Source: Planctomycetota bacterium (GTDB lineage Bacteria > Planctomycetota > Planctomycetia > Planctomycetales > Planctomycetaceae). From it: a stretch of 52,930 nt of DNA. A model generated the notes under the pieces. The model searched no databases and was not told the DNA's origin. It saw nothing but the letters and a program-made list of their open reading frames with translations. Shown here in pieces: positions 26,162 to 35,916 of this stretch. Both the position numbers and the translations under genes were made by a program. Location of the stretch: positions 1 to 52,930 of the forward strand of contig QWQG01000201.1 in the NCBI GenBank assembly GCA_003670925.1, in the 5' to 3' direction. The stretch's first letter is position 1; each line of letters opens with the position of its first letter.

Positions 26162-27616
26162 ATGTTTAACTTCTACTCCCCTGCCGAAATCTCTTTGCCA
26201 GCTCGACGCAGTTTTTTGCAGCAGGCAGGGCTAGGCTTCGGGTCAGTTGCACTTGCTAGCATGCTGCAGGGCGAAACAGTTGCGACTGCTGCGCATCCTG
26301 CTGATCCACTTGCACTCCGGGCACCGGATTTTCCGGGGCGGGTAAAATCGATCATTTGGTTGTTCATGACCGGAGCGCCCTCGCAGGTCGACACGTGGGA
26401 TTATAAGCCGGAGTTGCAGAAACGAAACGGCGAGCAGCTTGCCGGATCCGACCCCCAGACCGGGTTCTTCACGACGAGCGGCAAGTGCCTGAAGTCACCG
26501 TTCGCATGGGCGCAGTATGGGGAGTCTGGTTCTTGGGTCTCGGACCTATTTCCGCATCTTTCGCAGCACGTCGATAAGATGTGCTTTCTCCACTCGATGC
26601 ATCTGAAGCAAAACAATCACGCGCCAGCGTCTCTTGAACTGATGTGTGGCACCAATCGACCCGGACTTCCTGCGCTTGGGGCTTGGATGACATACGGCTT
26701 GGGATCACAGAACCAGAATCTGCCATCTTATGTGGTCCTCCATGACACGCGGCCGCGTGGGGACGATCAAATCTGGTCAGCTGGTTTCCTGCCCAAGACG
26801 TATCAGGCACTGACCCTCGATGCGCGTCGCAAGGAATCGATTGACAACCTCGCGCGCGATGGCAAACACTCCGATATTCAGCAGCGTGCGCAACTTGATC
26901 TGATCCGCGAACTGAATCAGACACACGCCACCGGCCGGCCAACTCAGGCCGATCTGGCGGCCCGAATCAACTCGTTCGAACTGGCATACCGGATGCAAAT
27001 GGCGGCTCCGGAAGCGCTTGACCTATCCCGAGAATCCGAAGAAACGCACAAATTGTACGGGATGGATCAGCCGGAGTGCGCCACCTTTTCACGGCAGTGT
27101 TTACTCGCGCGGAGGCTTGTCGAACGCGGCGTGCGGTTCGTGCAGATCTTTGCGGGCAAGGGCGTGGGCGGCGACGGCAGCGTCAACGACGTCCCATGGG
27201 ATTGTCACAGCGACGTAGAAACCAACCACCGATCTTGCGGCTTGCATACCGATCAACCGGCCGCGGCCTTGCTGGCGGATCTGGATGCCCGCGGACTACT
27301 CGACACAACACTCGTCATCTGGGGTGGGGAATTCGGTCGCACTTCCGATTCGCAGGGCGAAAAGGGACGCGATCACAACCCCAATGGGTTCACGATTTGG
27401 ATGGCCGGAGCGGGCGTCAAAGGTGGCTTCCACTACGGCGCTACCGATCCCTTCGGCTACAAGGCGGTAGAAAACAAAGTCAACGCCAACGACCTCCACG
27501 CTACGCTGTTACATTTGCTGGGGCTAGAGCACACAAAGCTCACGTACCGATTCAATGGCCGTGATTACCGTCTGACCGACGTGGGTGGTGAGGTGCTCAA
27601 AGATATCCTTACCTGA
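26162..27616 (+). CDS. DUF1501 protein, Tat-exported, partner of the DUF1549/1553 protein
   Basis: The ATG at 26162 is preceded by AAGGA with seven bases spacing and is preferred over an ATG at 26132; it gives 484 residues. A twin-arginine signal starts at Arg15-Arg16 (RRSFLQQAGLGFGSVALAS). DUF1501 signatures follow: [108 protein letters not shown], and a C-terminal LLGLEHTKLTYRFNGRDYRLTD. DUF1501 belongs to the alkaline-phosphatase/sulfatase-like clan. Tat export suggests it folds or gains a cofactor in the cytoplasm. It starts 75 bases after its partner and is clearly one operon with it. Confidence 0.93.
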   Translation: MFNFYSPAEISLPARRSFLQQAGLGFGSVALASMLQGETVATAAHPADPLALRAPDFPGRVKSIIWLFMTGAPSQVDTWDYKPELQKRNGEQLAGSDPQTGFFTTSGKCLKSPFAWAQYGESGSWVSDLFPHLSQHVDKMCFLHSMHLKQNNHAPASLELMCGTNRPGLPALGAWMTYGLGSQNQNLPSYVVLHDTRPRGDDQIWSAGFLPKTYQALTLDARRKESIDNLARDGKHSDIQQRAQLDLIRELNQTHATGRPTQADLAARINSFELAYRMQMAAPEALDLSRESEETHKLYGMDQPECATFSRQCLLARRLVERGVRFVQIFAGKGVGGDGSVNDVPWDCHSDVETNHRSCGLHTDQPAAALLADLDARGLLDTTLVIWGGEFGRTSDSQGEKGRDHNPNGFTIWMAGAGVKGGFHYGATDPFGYKAVENKVNANDLHATLLHLLGLEHTKLTYRFNGRDYRLTDVGGEVLKDILT

Positions 27617-27804
27617 GGATCAACACGCTGGCATTTTTCTGGTAGGGGTTCAGCGTAGGAAATGGAAATTTGGGTGTTGCCCGCGAAGCACGCAAATGGG
27701 CGTGCATCTGAATCGCGGTCGTAGCGTAACTTCAGGTCTGGCCACCATCCGCGGGTGTCTCGGATTATGATCTGACGTCCGCATGCAATGTGCTTTGGCG
27801 TTGG

Positions 27805-29154
27805 TTACTTCGCAGGGCTTCTGATGCAATACAACTTATTGACACCACGCAGCAATAGGGAATCTCCGGCGATCGATGGTGTTGACCAAAAAAGGTCATT
27901 GATCTGGTTAGTCGCCAACACTTCGAATGTCGGTCCGGCTTTAATTACGAAACACTTTCCTGTTTCGTCGAGGATAAAGACTTTCTCCGCTGACGCCCAG
28001 AGTGATGCAGAGACTGTCGCAGCATCATCCAGACGATCACGGTACACTCGTTCGCCTGTCGCTGCCGCATAACAGGTCAGGATACTTCCACTCCCCGGGA
28101 CATAAAGGTAACCAGCCGACAGTACGGGCGATGCCATTCCCGGACCAGCTTTGAGTTTCGACCATCCCACGCCGGGTGTCTCTTTTTCTGGCTGCAGCTC
28201 CGTAGTCCCGGTGTTCCCGACCGCCACCGCCACCAGCGGACCACTGCTGAACGGTCCGCTGTTTCCGAAGAAGATGCGGTCATCACCAGACGCTGGAGAA
28301 GCACTGAACGACGAAGGGATTCCTGTCAGCTTCCAGAACTCATCACCTGTTTTGGCGTTGTAGGAAGTGACATTTCCTGTTCCGCAGACAATCAATTCCT
28401 TGCGTTGTGAATTATGCCAGACGAGGGGAGAACTCCATGCCGTCTTCGATTCACGGTCTTTTCTCCAGACATCTTTTCCCGTGTCGGCAGCGAGGGCCAG
28501 CAACATGGATTTTTCATCGTTGTCATATTGCAGAAAGACAAGTCCTTCATCAACCATGAGCGAAGAACCTGTCCCAAAGTCATTACCGGTCTTGAATGTG
28601 CCGACATCTCGTCGCCATAGCTCATTCCCGTCCAGATCCAGACCTGCGACCAGTCCGATAGCTCCAAAGTATACGAAAAGCTTCTCGCCGTCTGTCGCCG
28701 GAGATTCAGTCGCGAAACTGTTCGACGGATGAATAGCATGTGTTGGAATCTTCTGCTCAAGCGACTTTTGCCAGAGAAGACTGCCATCATTCAAATTCAG
28801 GCAGGCAACCGCAAACTGAAAAGTCTCCGTCGGTTTCTTGCCTCCCAGCCCCATGGACTGCATATTCCGCGTACCTTGTGTCATACCCAAAGGTTTTGTG
28901 CCGGCTTCGGAAATGGCCATCGTCACGAAGACGCGAGTCCCAACCACGATTGGCGATGACCAGCCCGACCCCGTGAGTTCGACCGCCCACGCCACATTTT
29001 CGGTATCGCTCCATGTCTCCGGATGCCTCAATTCCGCCACGTAGCCATTGCCTTGTGGACCCCGAAACTGCGTCCAGTCAGAAGCATGCAACACAGATGT
29101 GATTCCGCAAACTGCGGCGAAAGTCAGGAAGCTGATCCTTGCATTACTCATCAC
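27805..29154 (-). CDS. Exported PQQ-like beta-propeller protein
   Basis: A 449-residue protein with a signal peptide (about 1-24, ending VLHAS) and the typical start DWTQFRGPQGNG of planctomycete PQQ-propeller proteins. Repeated blades are visible: GSGWSSPIVVGTRVFV, ACLNLNDGSLLWQKSL, FAVACLNL, ALAADTGKDVWRKD, SYNAKTGDEFWKLTG, TCYAAATGERVYRDRL. Each carries the 'D/A..G...W' tail that closes a blade. BamB-like and quinoprotein dehydrogenases share this fold. No PQQ-binding disulfide or catalytic Asp of a true quinoprotein dehydrogenase was identified, so it is more likely a scaffold or binding protein. Its neighbours (DUF1501, GH13) suggest a secreted carbohydrate context, but this is weak. Confidence 0.86.
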   Translation of the reverse strand: MMSNARISFLTFAAVCGITSVLHASDWTQFRGPQGNGYVAELRHPETWSDTENVAWAVELTGSGWSSPIVVGTRVFVTMAISEAGTKPLGMTQGTRNMQSMGLGGKKPTETFQFAVACLNLNDGSLLWQKSLEQKIPTHAIHPSNSFATESPATDGEKLFVYFGAIGLVAGLDLDGNELWRRDVGTFKTGNDFGTGSSLMVDEGLVFLQYDNDEKSMLLALAADTGKDVWRKDRESKTAWSSPLVWHNSQRKELIVCGTGNVTSYNAKTGDEFWKLTGIPSSFSASPASGDDRIFFGNSGPFSSGPLVAVAVGNTGTTELQPEKETPGVGWSKLKAGPGMASPVLSAGYLYVPGSGSILTCYAAATGERVYRDRLDDAATVSASLWASAEKVFILDETGKCFVIKAGPTFEVLATNQINDLFWSTPSIAGDSLLLRGVNKLYCIRSPAK

Positions 29155-29382
29155 TGCTGATCCTTTGTGAATTCATCGAAATGCCCGTTTGGACAACCGT
29201 CTGCGGCGGTTTTAGACACCAACCTGAAAACGTCCACTCAACACGGGTCTCACATCCGGAAACATGTCATGGAGCTTGGACATCTTATACTCCACCGGAG
29301 CCCGCTCCACATGCTCAGGAACTTGGGTCCAATGCGATAGAAAGAGCGGAAACGGTCGGCAGAGCGGTCTGGCAGGAAGAAG

Positions 29383-30864
29383 TCAACGTAGTTTGTTGAT
29401 GGCAAACACCGCAGCTTTCCACGGAGGTTCATCGAGGAACAGTCCCTGCGTCTGCAGATCGGCACCATTCCGGTCGTAAACGGCGTTGCCAATTTGATCC
29501 TCAAGCGTCCAAGTCTTGTCCCCAAGATCCGCAAAGGGCAGACGAAGTTGGCATTGGCTTTGATGTGGCGCGTAGTTTACGGTCACCAGCAGGCACTCGC
29601 CAGCCAGACCACGCCAGGCAAACGCGACGAAGCAGTCGTTTGTCCAGTTGCCTTCCCAAGCTGGCGTGCATTCCAGCAATTGCCACTGTCCGTGGCGAAC
29701 AGTCGGCTGACGAATGACAGCCAGCAGGCATTCGTAAAACTCCTGTAACTTTTCATCAACAGGCTCGTGCGGGCCTCTCACTAAGTGAGGCGAGATGCGT
29801 TTTTTGCGGCCCTCGAACTGTCCTTGGAAAAAGAAACGCAAGCCGGGAGAAAGAAACGAAATCACGGCCGCAGCGTGGTGCACTTCTGGTGAGAATTTAG
29901 CCGCTGCGCGTGGTTCGTCGTGATTCTCGAGGAAACGCGCGAGCTTGTTCTGGTAAGCAAGTTCCGCGTGGAAATGCTCACGCACTGGTCGCGCACGCCC
30001 ATCTCCAAGGCGATCATACAGTCGTTTATCGTATGTGTAATTAAAACCTTGCTGCTGCAGCGTCCATTCGAGATCCCAATAAACCTCCGCCATGAACAGG
30101 AAGTCCGGCACATTTTCACGCACGCGCTGCGTCGCCGTCGGCCAGAAGAGAGGTGCCCGCTGGCCCCATGTTTGTTCAAACACATCAGGCAGCACCAGCA
30201 TCGCCATGTCGCAGCGGACTCCGTCACATTGGCCGGCAATCCTGAGTAGTTCGTCGATCATTGCGGCCTGCAGGGCGGGGTTGGCGTAGTTGAGTTGCAG
30301 GGTGTCGGGCCATCCGGAAAAATAAGGATCACGACCGTAGGCGAGAAGCAGATTACCGCTCTGGCGTTTCACCCGCGTGTAATTCTCGGGGGCCTGAGCA
30401 AGATCGCGTTCCGAACCTTGGATGAAGTAGTCAGGATGCTCTTCGATCCAAGGATGATCGAGCCCCATGTGATTGGGCACGAAGTCGAGCATAAGTTTCA
30501 AACCACGCTTAGCAAGCCGCTGCCGCAGTCGGGCCAGTGCCGCATTGCCCCCTAGACTCTGATGTACGATGTAGGCGGTAATGGCGAAACCTGACCCGGC
30601 AATGTCTTGTTCTTGCAAATCCGGCAGTGTTTCCTGAAACTCCCTGCGCCATTCAGAGTTGGTACGCGACACGACCTGCGCAGCATGGCCAGTCTGCCAT
30701 ACACTCAGGAACCAAACCCAATCGACACCCAGTCCCGCAATGTGATCCAATTCGCCGTCTGGAATATCATCCAACGTCGCTGAGCGTGCGAGTTGCCCGG
30801 ATAACTCCGTTAACCAGACGCGCGTATTGATCTCGTAGAGCATAGGATAAGTTGCTGAACTCAT
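29383..30864 (-). CDS. GH13 alpha-amylase-family glycosidase
   Basis: A 493-residue protein from the ATG at 30864, preceded by GGAGAAGG five bases upstream. The frame is open 67 codons further, but those codons have no family character. It starts MLYEINTRVWL, then shows the (beta/alpha)8 motifs of GH13: region I LMLDFVPNHMGLDHP; region II CDGVRCDMA (nucleophile Asp); region III FMAEVYWDLEW (acid/base Glu); region IV FLENHDEPRAA (Asp). The C-terminal beta domain contains VTVNYAPHQSQCQLRLP. No signal peptide is visible, so it is probably cytosolic and acts on glycogen or other alpha-glucans. The best specific reaction (maltogenic, phosphorylase-like or hydrolase) cannot be assigned by eye. Confidence 0.9.
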   Translation of the reverse strand: MSSATYPMLYEINTRVWLTELSGQLARSATLDDIPDGELDHIAGLGVDWVWFLSVWQTGHAAQVVSRTNSEWRREFQETLPDLQEQDIAGSGFAITAYIVHQSLGGNAALARLRQRLAKRGLKLMLDFVPNHMGLDHPWIEEHPDYFIQGSERDLAQAPENYTRVKRQSGNLLLAYGRDPYFSGWPDTLQLNYANPALQAAMIDELLRIAGQCDGVRCDMAMLVLPDVFEQTWGQRAPLFWPTATQRVRENVPDFLFMAEVYWDLEWTLQQQGFNYTYDKRLYDRLGDGRARPVREHFHAELAYQNKLARFLENHDEPRAAAKFSPEVHHAAAVISFLSPGLRFFFQGQFEGRKKRISPHLVRGPHEPVDEKLQEFYECLLAVIRQPTVRHGQWQLLECTPAWEGNWTNDCFVAFAWRGLAGECLLVTVNYAPHQSQCQLRLPFADLGDKTWTLEDQIGNAVYDRNGADLQTQGLFLDEPPWKAAVFAINKLR

Positions 30865-31079
30865 GAAACCTTCTCCGGAAACCAAGCGGTGGTTGGGTCG
30901 TGATGCTGGCAGTGCAGTCTGCACGGGGTCACGCCTCCTAAAAAAAACGGATTTTCGAGCCTCGCGGATTGTTGGGATGCCGTATGATACGTGACAATAG
31001 CCAAATGGCAGTTGCGTTGGGCGTTCTTCCACTCGGGGTTGATTTCGAAACACATTGCACGGCATGACAGGATAGCAAC

Positions 31080-31826
31080 ATGATCATTGGAAAGCTCTGG
31101 GGCAGTTTTAGGGCACAGTTGAACAAGCTGGCAAACTTTTTTTGGACAGCCGATCCTATCGCGCAGATGCAGTACGAATATGATCAAGCAGTTGAGCAAT
31201 TGAAGGGTGGTCGAGAAGGCCTTGCGCAGTATCGAGCATTGGTTGAAAAAGTCTCGCAGCAGGCGAACGCTGAAAAGACACGCGTCGTGCAGTTGGAAAG
31301 TCGTATCAAGGCGTATCTGCAGGCGGGTGATCGAGCCACTGCAGCAAAGTTCGCATTGGACCTCCAGAAGGCGAAGGAAAGTCTGGCTGACAAGATCGCC
31401 CAGATGACAATGCATGAAACATCTTATGAAAACAACGTCACAAAGATCAAGAACGCAACGAAAAAGGTGGGCGAGATCAAGGACAAGATGCACATGTATG
31501 ACGCGGAACTCAAGATGAGTCGCGCCGAAGCGGAAATGGCTGAACTGACAGGATCGCTGAACTTCGACATCACCACCGACATGGGTCAGATTGAACAAGT
31601 CCTCCAAGAGCAGATCAACCAGAACCGGGCAAAAGTCCGCGTTGCAGCAGACTTGTCAGGCGAGGGCGTTGACGACATTCTCCGGGAAGCAGCCGTCGAA
31701 GGTGTGTTGGCCGAAGATGCGCTCAAACAGTTCGAAGTAGAGATGGGTTATCTGACACCCGGGACCGCTAAAGTCACACAGGAAGAAAAGCAACTTGGCC
31801 CGCAGACGACGAAAGAAACGAACTAA
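31080..31826 (+). CDS. PspA/IM30-family membrane-remodelling protein
   Basis: A 248-residue protein, almost fully helical and coiled-coil. The amphipathic N-terminus (MIIGKLWGSFRAQLNKLANFF) and the following DPIAQMQYEYDQAVEQL and long heptad regions (residues about 30-190) follow the PspA/IM30/Vipp1 plan, the bacterial relatives of ESCRT-III. These proteins bind stressed or curved membranes and assemble into rods and rings. The C-terminal tail is acidic, then Thr/Gln-rich. It lies two bases upstream of a tandem AAA ATPase, so the pair must be one operon. No PspB, PspC or PspF gene is present nearby, so regulation differs from the enterobacterial system. Confidence 0.85.
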   Translation: MIIGKLWGSFRAQLNKLANFFWTADPIAQMQYEYDQAVEQLKGGREGLAQYRALVEKVSQQANAEKTRVVQLESRIKAYLQAGDRATAAKFALDLQKAKESLADKIAQMTMHETSYENNVTKIKNATKKVGEIKDKMHMYDAELKMSRAEAEMAELTGSLNFDITTDMGQIEQVLQEQINQNRAKVRVAADLSGEGVDDILREAAVEGVLAEDALKQFEVEMGYLTPGTAKVTQEEKQLGPQTTKETN

Positions 31827-31828
31827 AC

Positions 31829-33610
31829 ATGACCCACTCGTCTGAGATCGCTCGACCGACAATTGATCTGCCTGCGTGGTTTCCGGCATGGGCGAATGAT
31901 CTGGCCCAGAAATATTTTTCTGGGACGGCGTGTTTCTTTATCGTGCACGGCAATGTGCACGATTTGATTCCGGTGCCGCAGGACGGCGGGATGAAATTCT
32001 TAAGTTTGTCCGAATTCCTTGGCGAACATCTGTTTGCCAAATGGGATCTGGTGTTGGAGCACAATCTGAGCCAAGGTCTGCAGGCGCTCGCGGGCAGCAG
32101 TGCTGAGCGGCACACGAAGATGATGCAGGAACTGACCGACCTGTTTGGTCCGTATCGAAACTGGTCGCGTGATCCAGACGACATTCTGTTGACGCTCGAC
32201 CAAATGATTGAGCGGACATTGATCGAAGATGACTCTAAAAAACGCCGCCGGATGGCCGTGGTGTTTGATTTTGGTCAGTATCTGGTACCGCCGGGCGATG
32301 CTGCTCAAATCGCCGGTCGCGTGGCTGCCCGAGTCGTACGATTTCTCGACTGGGCGCGCAACCCTTGGATTCGTCGAGTCAACATGGCATTCTGTGTTGT
32401 CAGCGAAAACATCTCGGAACTTAACGAACGGCTGACGTCAAGTCCGTTCGTGGCTACTGTCGAGATTCCCATGCCGGATGCCGCAGCTCGCGAGAGTTTC
32501 GTCGCGGAACGGTTTCGCACAAACACTGCGAAGGGACCCCCAGCTGGAGACGTGATGAACGCCGCTCAGCTAACTTCTTCGTCGAACGGATTGAGTTTAC
32601 TGAGTCTTGATCATTTGATCTCTTTGGCATCACGCTCTGGTGGAGTCACGGTCAGGCAATTTCAGGAGCTGAAGAAGAACGCCATCGAACGCCAATGTGG
32701 CGGCTATCTAGAATTTGTCGAGCCCAAACACAAACTGGACTTGGTCGTCGGGCAGGAAGCCGCTGTCAAACGCTTGCGGGATGATGCGAGTCTGATCACG
32801 AATGGTCATCAGGAAGCGGCTCCCATGGGCTATCTCATTTGCGGACCGGTCGGTACGGGCAAGTCGTTTCTGGCAGAATGCTACGCAGGTTCGATTGGAA
32901 TCCCGTGCGTCAAGCTGCGCAACTTCAGATCAAAGTATGTCGGTGAATCCGAAGGCAACCTGCAACGTGTGCTCACGGTGTTACGCAGCCTAGGACCGGT
33001 CGTTGTGATGATTGATGAAGCGGACGCATCACTTGGAGATCGCAACCAAGACGGAGATTCAGGCACCAGTGGACGTATCTTTTCGATGATCGCCCAGCAG
33101 ATGGGCGACACTCGTTATCGCGGTCGTATTATTTGGATGTTGCTTACCTGCCGCCCGGATTTGCTGCCGATTGACCTCAAACGTCAGGGCCGTGCGGAGG
33201 TGCATATTCCGCTGTTTTATCCACATAGTGAGGCCGAAATTCGCACGATGTTCGGTGTGATGGGACGCAAGAATGGAATCACGCTCGATGCTAGCACGTT
33301 GACACTCAGCGAACGCCATCAGACACTCAGCGGTGCCGACATTGAAAGCGTCGTCCTCACGGCTCGACGTTTTGCCCTTGTGGCTGATCGAAAAGAAGTG
33401 CAGCAGGAAGACATTGCCCAAGCTCTCGCCGACTTTATTCCTTCGGCTCAAGGCATTGAAAAGGACATGCAGGAAGCTGCGGCCGTGCTTGAATGCACGC
33501 AGCTCGATTTCCTGACTCCCGAATGGCGTCAACGTCTGGAGGGGAGCAACGGCCGTGCGACCTTGCAACAGCAGTTCACACAGATGCGTGCGCTAGTCGC
33601 GCGAAACTAG
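31829..33610 (+). CDS. Tandem AAA ATPase paired with PspA (degenerate N-terminal module)
   Basis: A 593-residue protein starting two bases after pspA. The C-terminal AAA domain is intact: Walker A GPVGTGKS at 339-346, pore-loop-like KLRNFRSKYVGESEGN, Walker B VVVMIDEAD with Asp396-Glu397, sensor-1-like IIWMLLTCRPDLLPIDL, and an arginine-finger-like RQGRAEVHIPLFYP. The N-terminal 300 residues resemble an AAA fold without a P-loop: FIVHGNVHDLIP, a Walker-B-like strand RMAVVFDFGQYL (Asp147), a sensor-1-like CVVSENISELNERL, then VATVEIPMPDAAARESF. This two-module layout resembles Ycf46-like AAA proteins of cyanobacteria and plastids. It probably hydrolyses ATP to remodel or disassemble PspA polymers, by analogy with Vps4 and ESCRT-III; this is an inference. 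Confidence 0.85.
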   Translation: MTHSSEIARPTIDLPAWFPAWANDLAQKYFSGTACFFIVHGNVHDLIPVPQDGGMKFLSLSEFLGEHLFAKWDLVLEHNLSQGLQALAGSSAERHTKMMQELTDLFGPYRNWSRDPDDILLTLDQMIERTLIEDDSKKRRRMAVVFDFGQYLVPPGDAAQIAGRVAARVVRFLDWARNPWIRRVNMAFCVVSENISELNERLTSSPFVATVEIPMPDAAARESFVAERFRTNTAKGPPAGDVMNAAQLTSSSNGLSLLSLDHLISLASRSGGVTVRQFQELKKNAIERQCGGYLEFVEPKHKLDLVVGQEAAVKRLRDDASLITNGHQEAAPMGYLICGPVGTGKSFLAECYAGSIGIPCVKLRNFRSKYVGESEGNLQRVLTVLRSLGPVVVMIDEADASLGDRNQDGDSGTSGRIFSMIAQQMGDTRYRGRIIWMLLTCRPDLLPIDLKRQGRAEVHIPLFYPHSEAEIRTMFGVMGRKNGITLDASTLTLSERHQTLSGADIESVVLTARRFALVADRKEVQQEDIAQALADFIPSAQGIEKDMQEAAAVLECTQLDFLTPEWRQRLEGSNGRATLQQQFTQMRALVARN

Positions 33611-33611
33611 C

Positions 33612-34640
33612 TCAGAATTCTCCTGAAATTTCGCCGCCGTTACGCGTCCCGATTGATCGCCAGACGGCAAGATCGATGCTTGCACTGACTGGCCGCACCG
33701 AGCCATCAACGAACGCCGACTGGACAATGCCGGTGTGATGACTGCGCGAAGTGACTGCGGAATAGCTGATCTTTGTTAGATGGCTTCCCTCTTGACGTGA
33801 CGCATAGTCGAGATTGTGAAAATTTACGCCACTGTAGCTGAAGATCACGTCAGAGTTCGGAGTGAGTGTGGTCGTAAAGCCGCTGTGATGAGAATGGCCA
33901 TTTGCCCATTCCGTGTGCCCGGAACCATCCTGCGTCGCGGTGAACAGACGATCCTTCAGACCAGAATCTGCGTATTTGGCCACCAGAGATTTAGTACCAG
34001 GAATCGCGGTGTCCGGAGGTCCGCCGTTTCGAGTATAGGCTGTCCATGCATGGACCTCCGACGTCAACAGCGTATTGCTCGTTCCGTCCACGATGGACGC
34101 CATTTCGATCTTCGAATTGGGATACGTGACACCATCACCGCCGTGGCCGGTATTTGGATTAAAGACAAGCCATGTCCCAAAGTTAAACCCGTAACAGGTG
34201 GGCATGAGGAATATTCCGTTTGTGCCCGTGTCCCGCGCTCGATCTGCCTTAGGGTCCGACGGACACGCATAAACAGGAACTCGAAATCCGCTGATCACGG
34301 GGAAGTTTCCCCATGAACTGCTGAGGTCAATTCGACTGTAGAGATTTACCTGCTCAAGGTATGGAAGAATGCGTCCGTGAATTGACCATGAACTGCTGCC
34401 CGTCACCGCCGGGTTGATAGCCATGCTTGGCGGAAGAACGCCGTTCGTCGATTCGTAGTTATGAATTGCCAACGCGATCTGTTTGAGATTGTTCCGGCAT
34501 TGAGTTCGTCGCGCGGCCTCGCGTGCCTGTTGAACGGCGGGCAGGATCAAAGCGATGAGAATGGCGATGATTGCGATGACCACCAAAAGTTCAATGAGGG
34601 TAAAAGCCCTGCGAACCTGGGTATTTCTGCGACTCACCAT
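33612..34640 (-). CDS. DUF1559 protein with type IV prepilin-like N-terminus
   Basis: The ATG at 34640 gives 342 residues (a TTG five codons earlier is possible). The N-terminus has the pseudopilin signal [36 protein letters not shown], with probable cleavage after Ala and N-methylation of Phe. The following [20 protein letters not shown] is the DUF1559 opening. The extracellular domain includes [28 protein letters not shown], the usual DUF1559 C-terminal pattern. Planctomycetes carry many DUF1559 genes; they probably build pseudopilus-like or surface structures. The gene converges on the AAA ATPase with one base between the stop codons, so the two transcripts overlap. Confidence 0.92.
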   Translation of the reverse strand: MVSRRNTQVRRAFTLIELLVVIAIIAILIALILPAVQQAREAARRTQCRNNLKQIALAIHNYESTNGVLPPSMAINPAVTGSSSWSIHGRILPYLEQVNLYSRIDLSSSWGNFPVISGFRVPVYACPSDPKADRARDTGTNGIFLMPTCYGFNFGTWLVFNPNTGHGGDGVTYPNSKIEMASIVDGTSNTLLTSEVHAWTAYTRNGGPPDTAIPGTKSLVAKYADSGLKDRLFTATQDGSGHTEWANGHSHHSGFTTTLTPNSDVIFSYSGVNFHNLDYASRQEGSHLTKISYSAVTSRSHHTGIVQSAFVDGSVRPVSASIDLAVWRSIGTRNGGEISGEF

Positions 34641-34986
34641 TCCACGTTTCCGCAATTCGCCGCCAGAAGTAGCAACTTACATTCAAAAGCATGCCAAACA
34701 CCGAAGCGGCCGCAGAGGCGTGACTCCAATCCTGAAAGTACTTGCAGCCTTATGCTACTCTAAAAACGATAGAATTACATCGCCAGTGGCCAACATCCGC
34801 CAAGATCAGCGCAGTTTTTCCAGCCTGTCTTTTGAAAACAACGCCACGAGCCAACGATCTTGAATTGACGGCACGGGAAAGATCGCACCATCCTCAAGCA
34901 ACCATGCAGAGCGGATTGCGCAAAGAGGTCAAGAGGCTGCCATAGCGAGGATCTGGCGTCGTGAGCCGTTCGCGTTTCAAACAATC
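34641..34986. other. Intergenic region without a recognised gene
   Basis: About 350 bases between two minus-strand genes. Short frames on both strands are not supported by start signals or family similarity. It presumably holds the promoter of the DUF1559 gene; I could not place it with confidence. Confidence 0.4.
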
Positions 34987-35478
34987 TTATGAAACGCCAA
35001 CAGCGCTACTCACAGACGCAGCAGCAGACACAACGCTGACTGGTTGCGTTTCCGGATATTGGGCGTGGAGAACTACCACGAACGCGTTGAACCGCTGCTG
35101 ATAATCCGTCAGGAGATCGCCTTCACGAAGCTCGGCAGCATTAAGTTTTCCGGTCTTGCCAAAATCATTTAGCAGGGTTTCAAAGCGGAAGAGTGGTCCA
35201 GCGATGCGATTGGTAAGTTTTATTAAGTCCCAGATCAGGAACGGCGTCATGACCAACATACAGATCAGAACGGGAACTGCTTGGTACCAGAACGATAACG
35301 GTGCCGAGTTGACAACTGGATCAGCCAACGCTGAGAGCGCACTCTGCGCGAAATACACCGCTAGCAACAGAAACAAAGTCGCCAAATTGTACGCCAGAAA
35401 ATGGCCCATCAGACGCATGACGATAGCACCTTGAATGTTCCAGTTGATCAGCTTCTTCCTCCGTAACTGTTTGGCCAT
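34987..35478 (-). CDS. Two-helix membrane protein with HAMP-like cytoplasmic region
   Basis: The ATG at 35478 gives 163 residues; an ATG at 35550 would add 24 and cannot be excluded. The N-terminus is basic (AKQLRRKKLINW), followed by two membrane helices (about 22-49 and 63-84). After the second helix, LIKLTNRIAGPLFRFETLLNDFGKTGKLNAAELREGDLLTDYQQRFNAF has the 'TNRIAGP-L-RF...LREGD-L-D....FN' pattern of HAMP-like signal-transfer segments found in planctomycetes and proteobacteria. No kinase, cyclase or receptor output domain is attached, so it may be a stand-alone relay or structural protein. The C-terminus is Ser/Ala/Val-rich. Confidence 0.6.
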   Translation of the reverse strand: MAKQLRRKKLINWNIQGAIVMRLMGHFLAYNLATLFLLLAVYFAQSALSALADPVVNSAPLSFWYQAVPVLICMLVMTPFLIWDLIKLTNRIAGPLFRFETLLNDFGKTGKLNAAELREGDLLTDYQQRFNAFVVVLHAQYPETQPVSVVSAAASVSSAVGVS

Positions 35479-35646
35479 GATTCGATCGACTCCGCGAGAT
35501 TCAATGATTCCGTGAACCCAGAAACGTAGTTCATGCGGATGCGATAACATGCTCTATCTGGACAAGACCTGACACCCATGGCGAATCCGCAGTGGAGCCG
35601 TGCCCTAACGGTCGATCAAGCCGATTTTGATGAATGTGTCGATTCT

Positions 35647-35660
35647 ACGGGAATTCCCGT
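35647..35660. promoter_or_regulatory. 14-bp perfect palindrome between divergent genes
   Basis: ACGGGAATTCCCGT at 35647-35660, followed by TTTG, in the 440-base region between the divergent HAMP-like gene and the metallopeptidase/ATP-grasp pair. It may be an operator for either gene, or a short terminator. A second repeat, CAGCTG at 35764-35769 and 35779-35784, lies nearer the metallopeptidase gene. No other gene is seen in this region. Confidence 0.3.
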
Positions 35661-35916
35661 TTTGCACGAATTCGATGACAATCTCGGCCGCATTTAAACG
35701 AGTGCCTTGACGTGAATTTGGCAAAACCGTCAGACTTCAGCGGATTTGCAGTGAAACACCGGTCAGCTGGATTAGGTTCAGCTGCCAGTTCTGTTTCGTC
35801 AGGGCATGGTTGTGGCTCGTAATTCCCCACGGGGACATCTGCCACTGAGTGCCGGAGTTGTTAAGTCGTACGGAATCACTAAAAGCGTCGCCCTCAGCTG
35901 CTTGTTCGAACTGCAC

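Noticed and set aside
30865-31065. A 67-codon upstream extension of the GH13 gene
   Set aside because: It runs through an A-tract intergenic region and lacks family similarity, whereas the ATG at 30864 has a strong Shine-Dalgarno.
30861-31607. A 248-codon minus-strand frame opposite the PspA gene
   Set aside because: It mirrors the coiled-coil coding sequence; the plus strand matches the PspA family and is coupled to the AAA gene.
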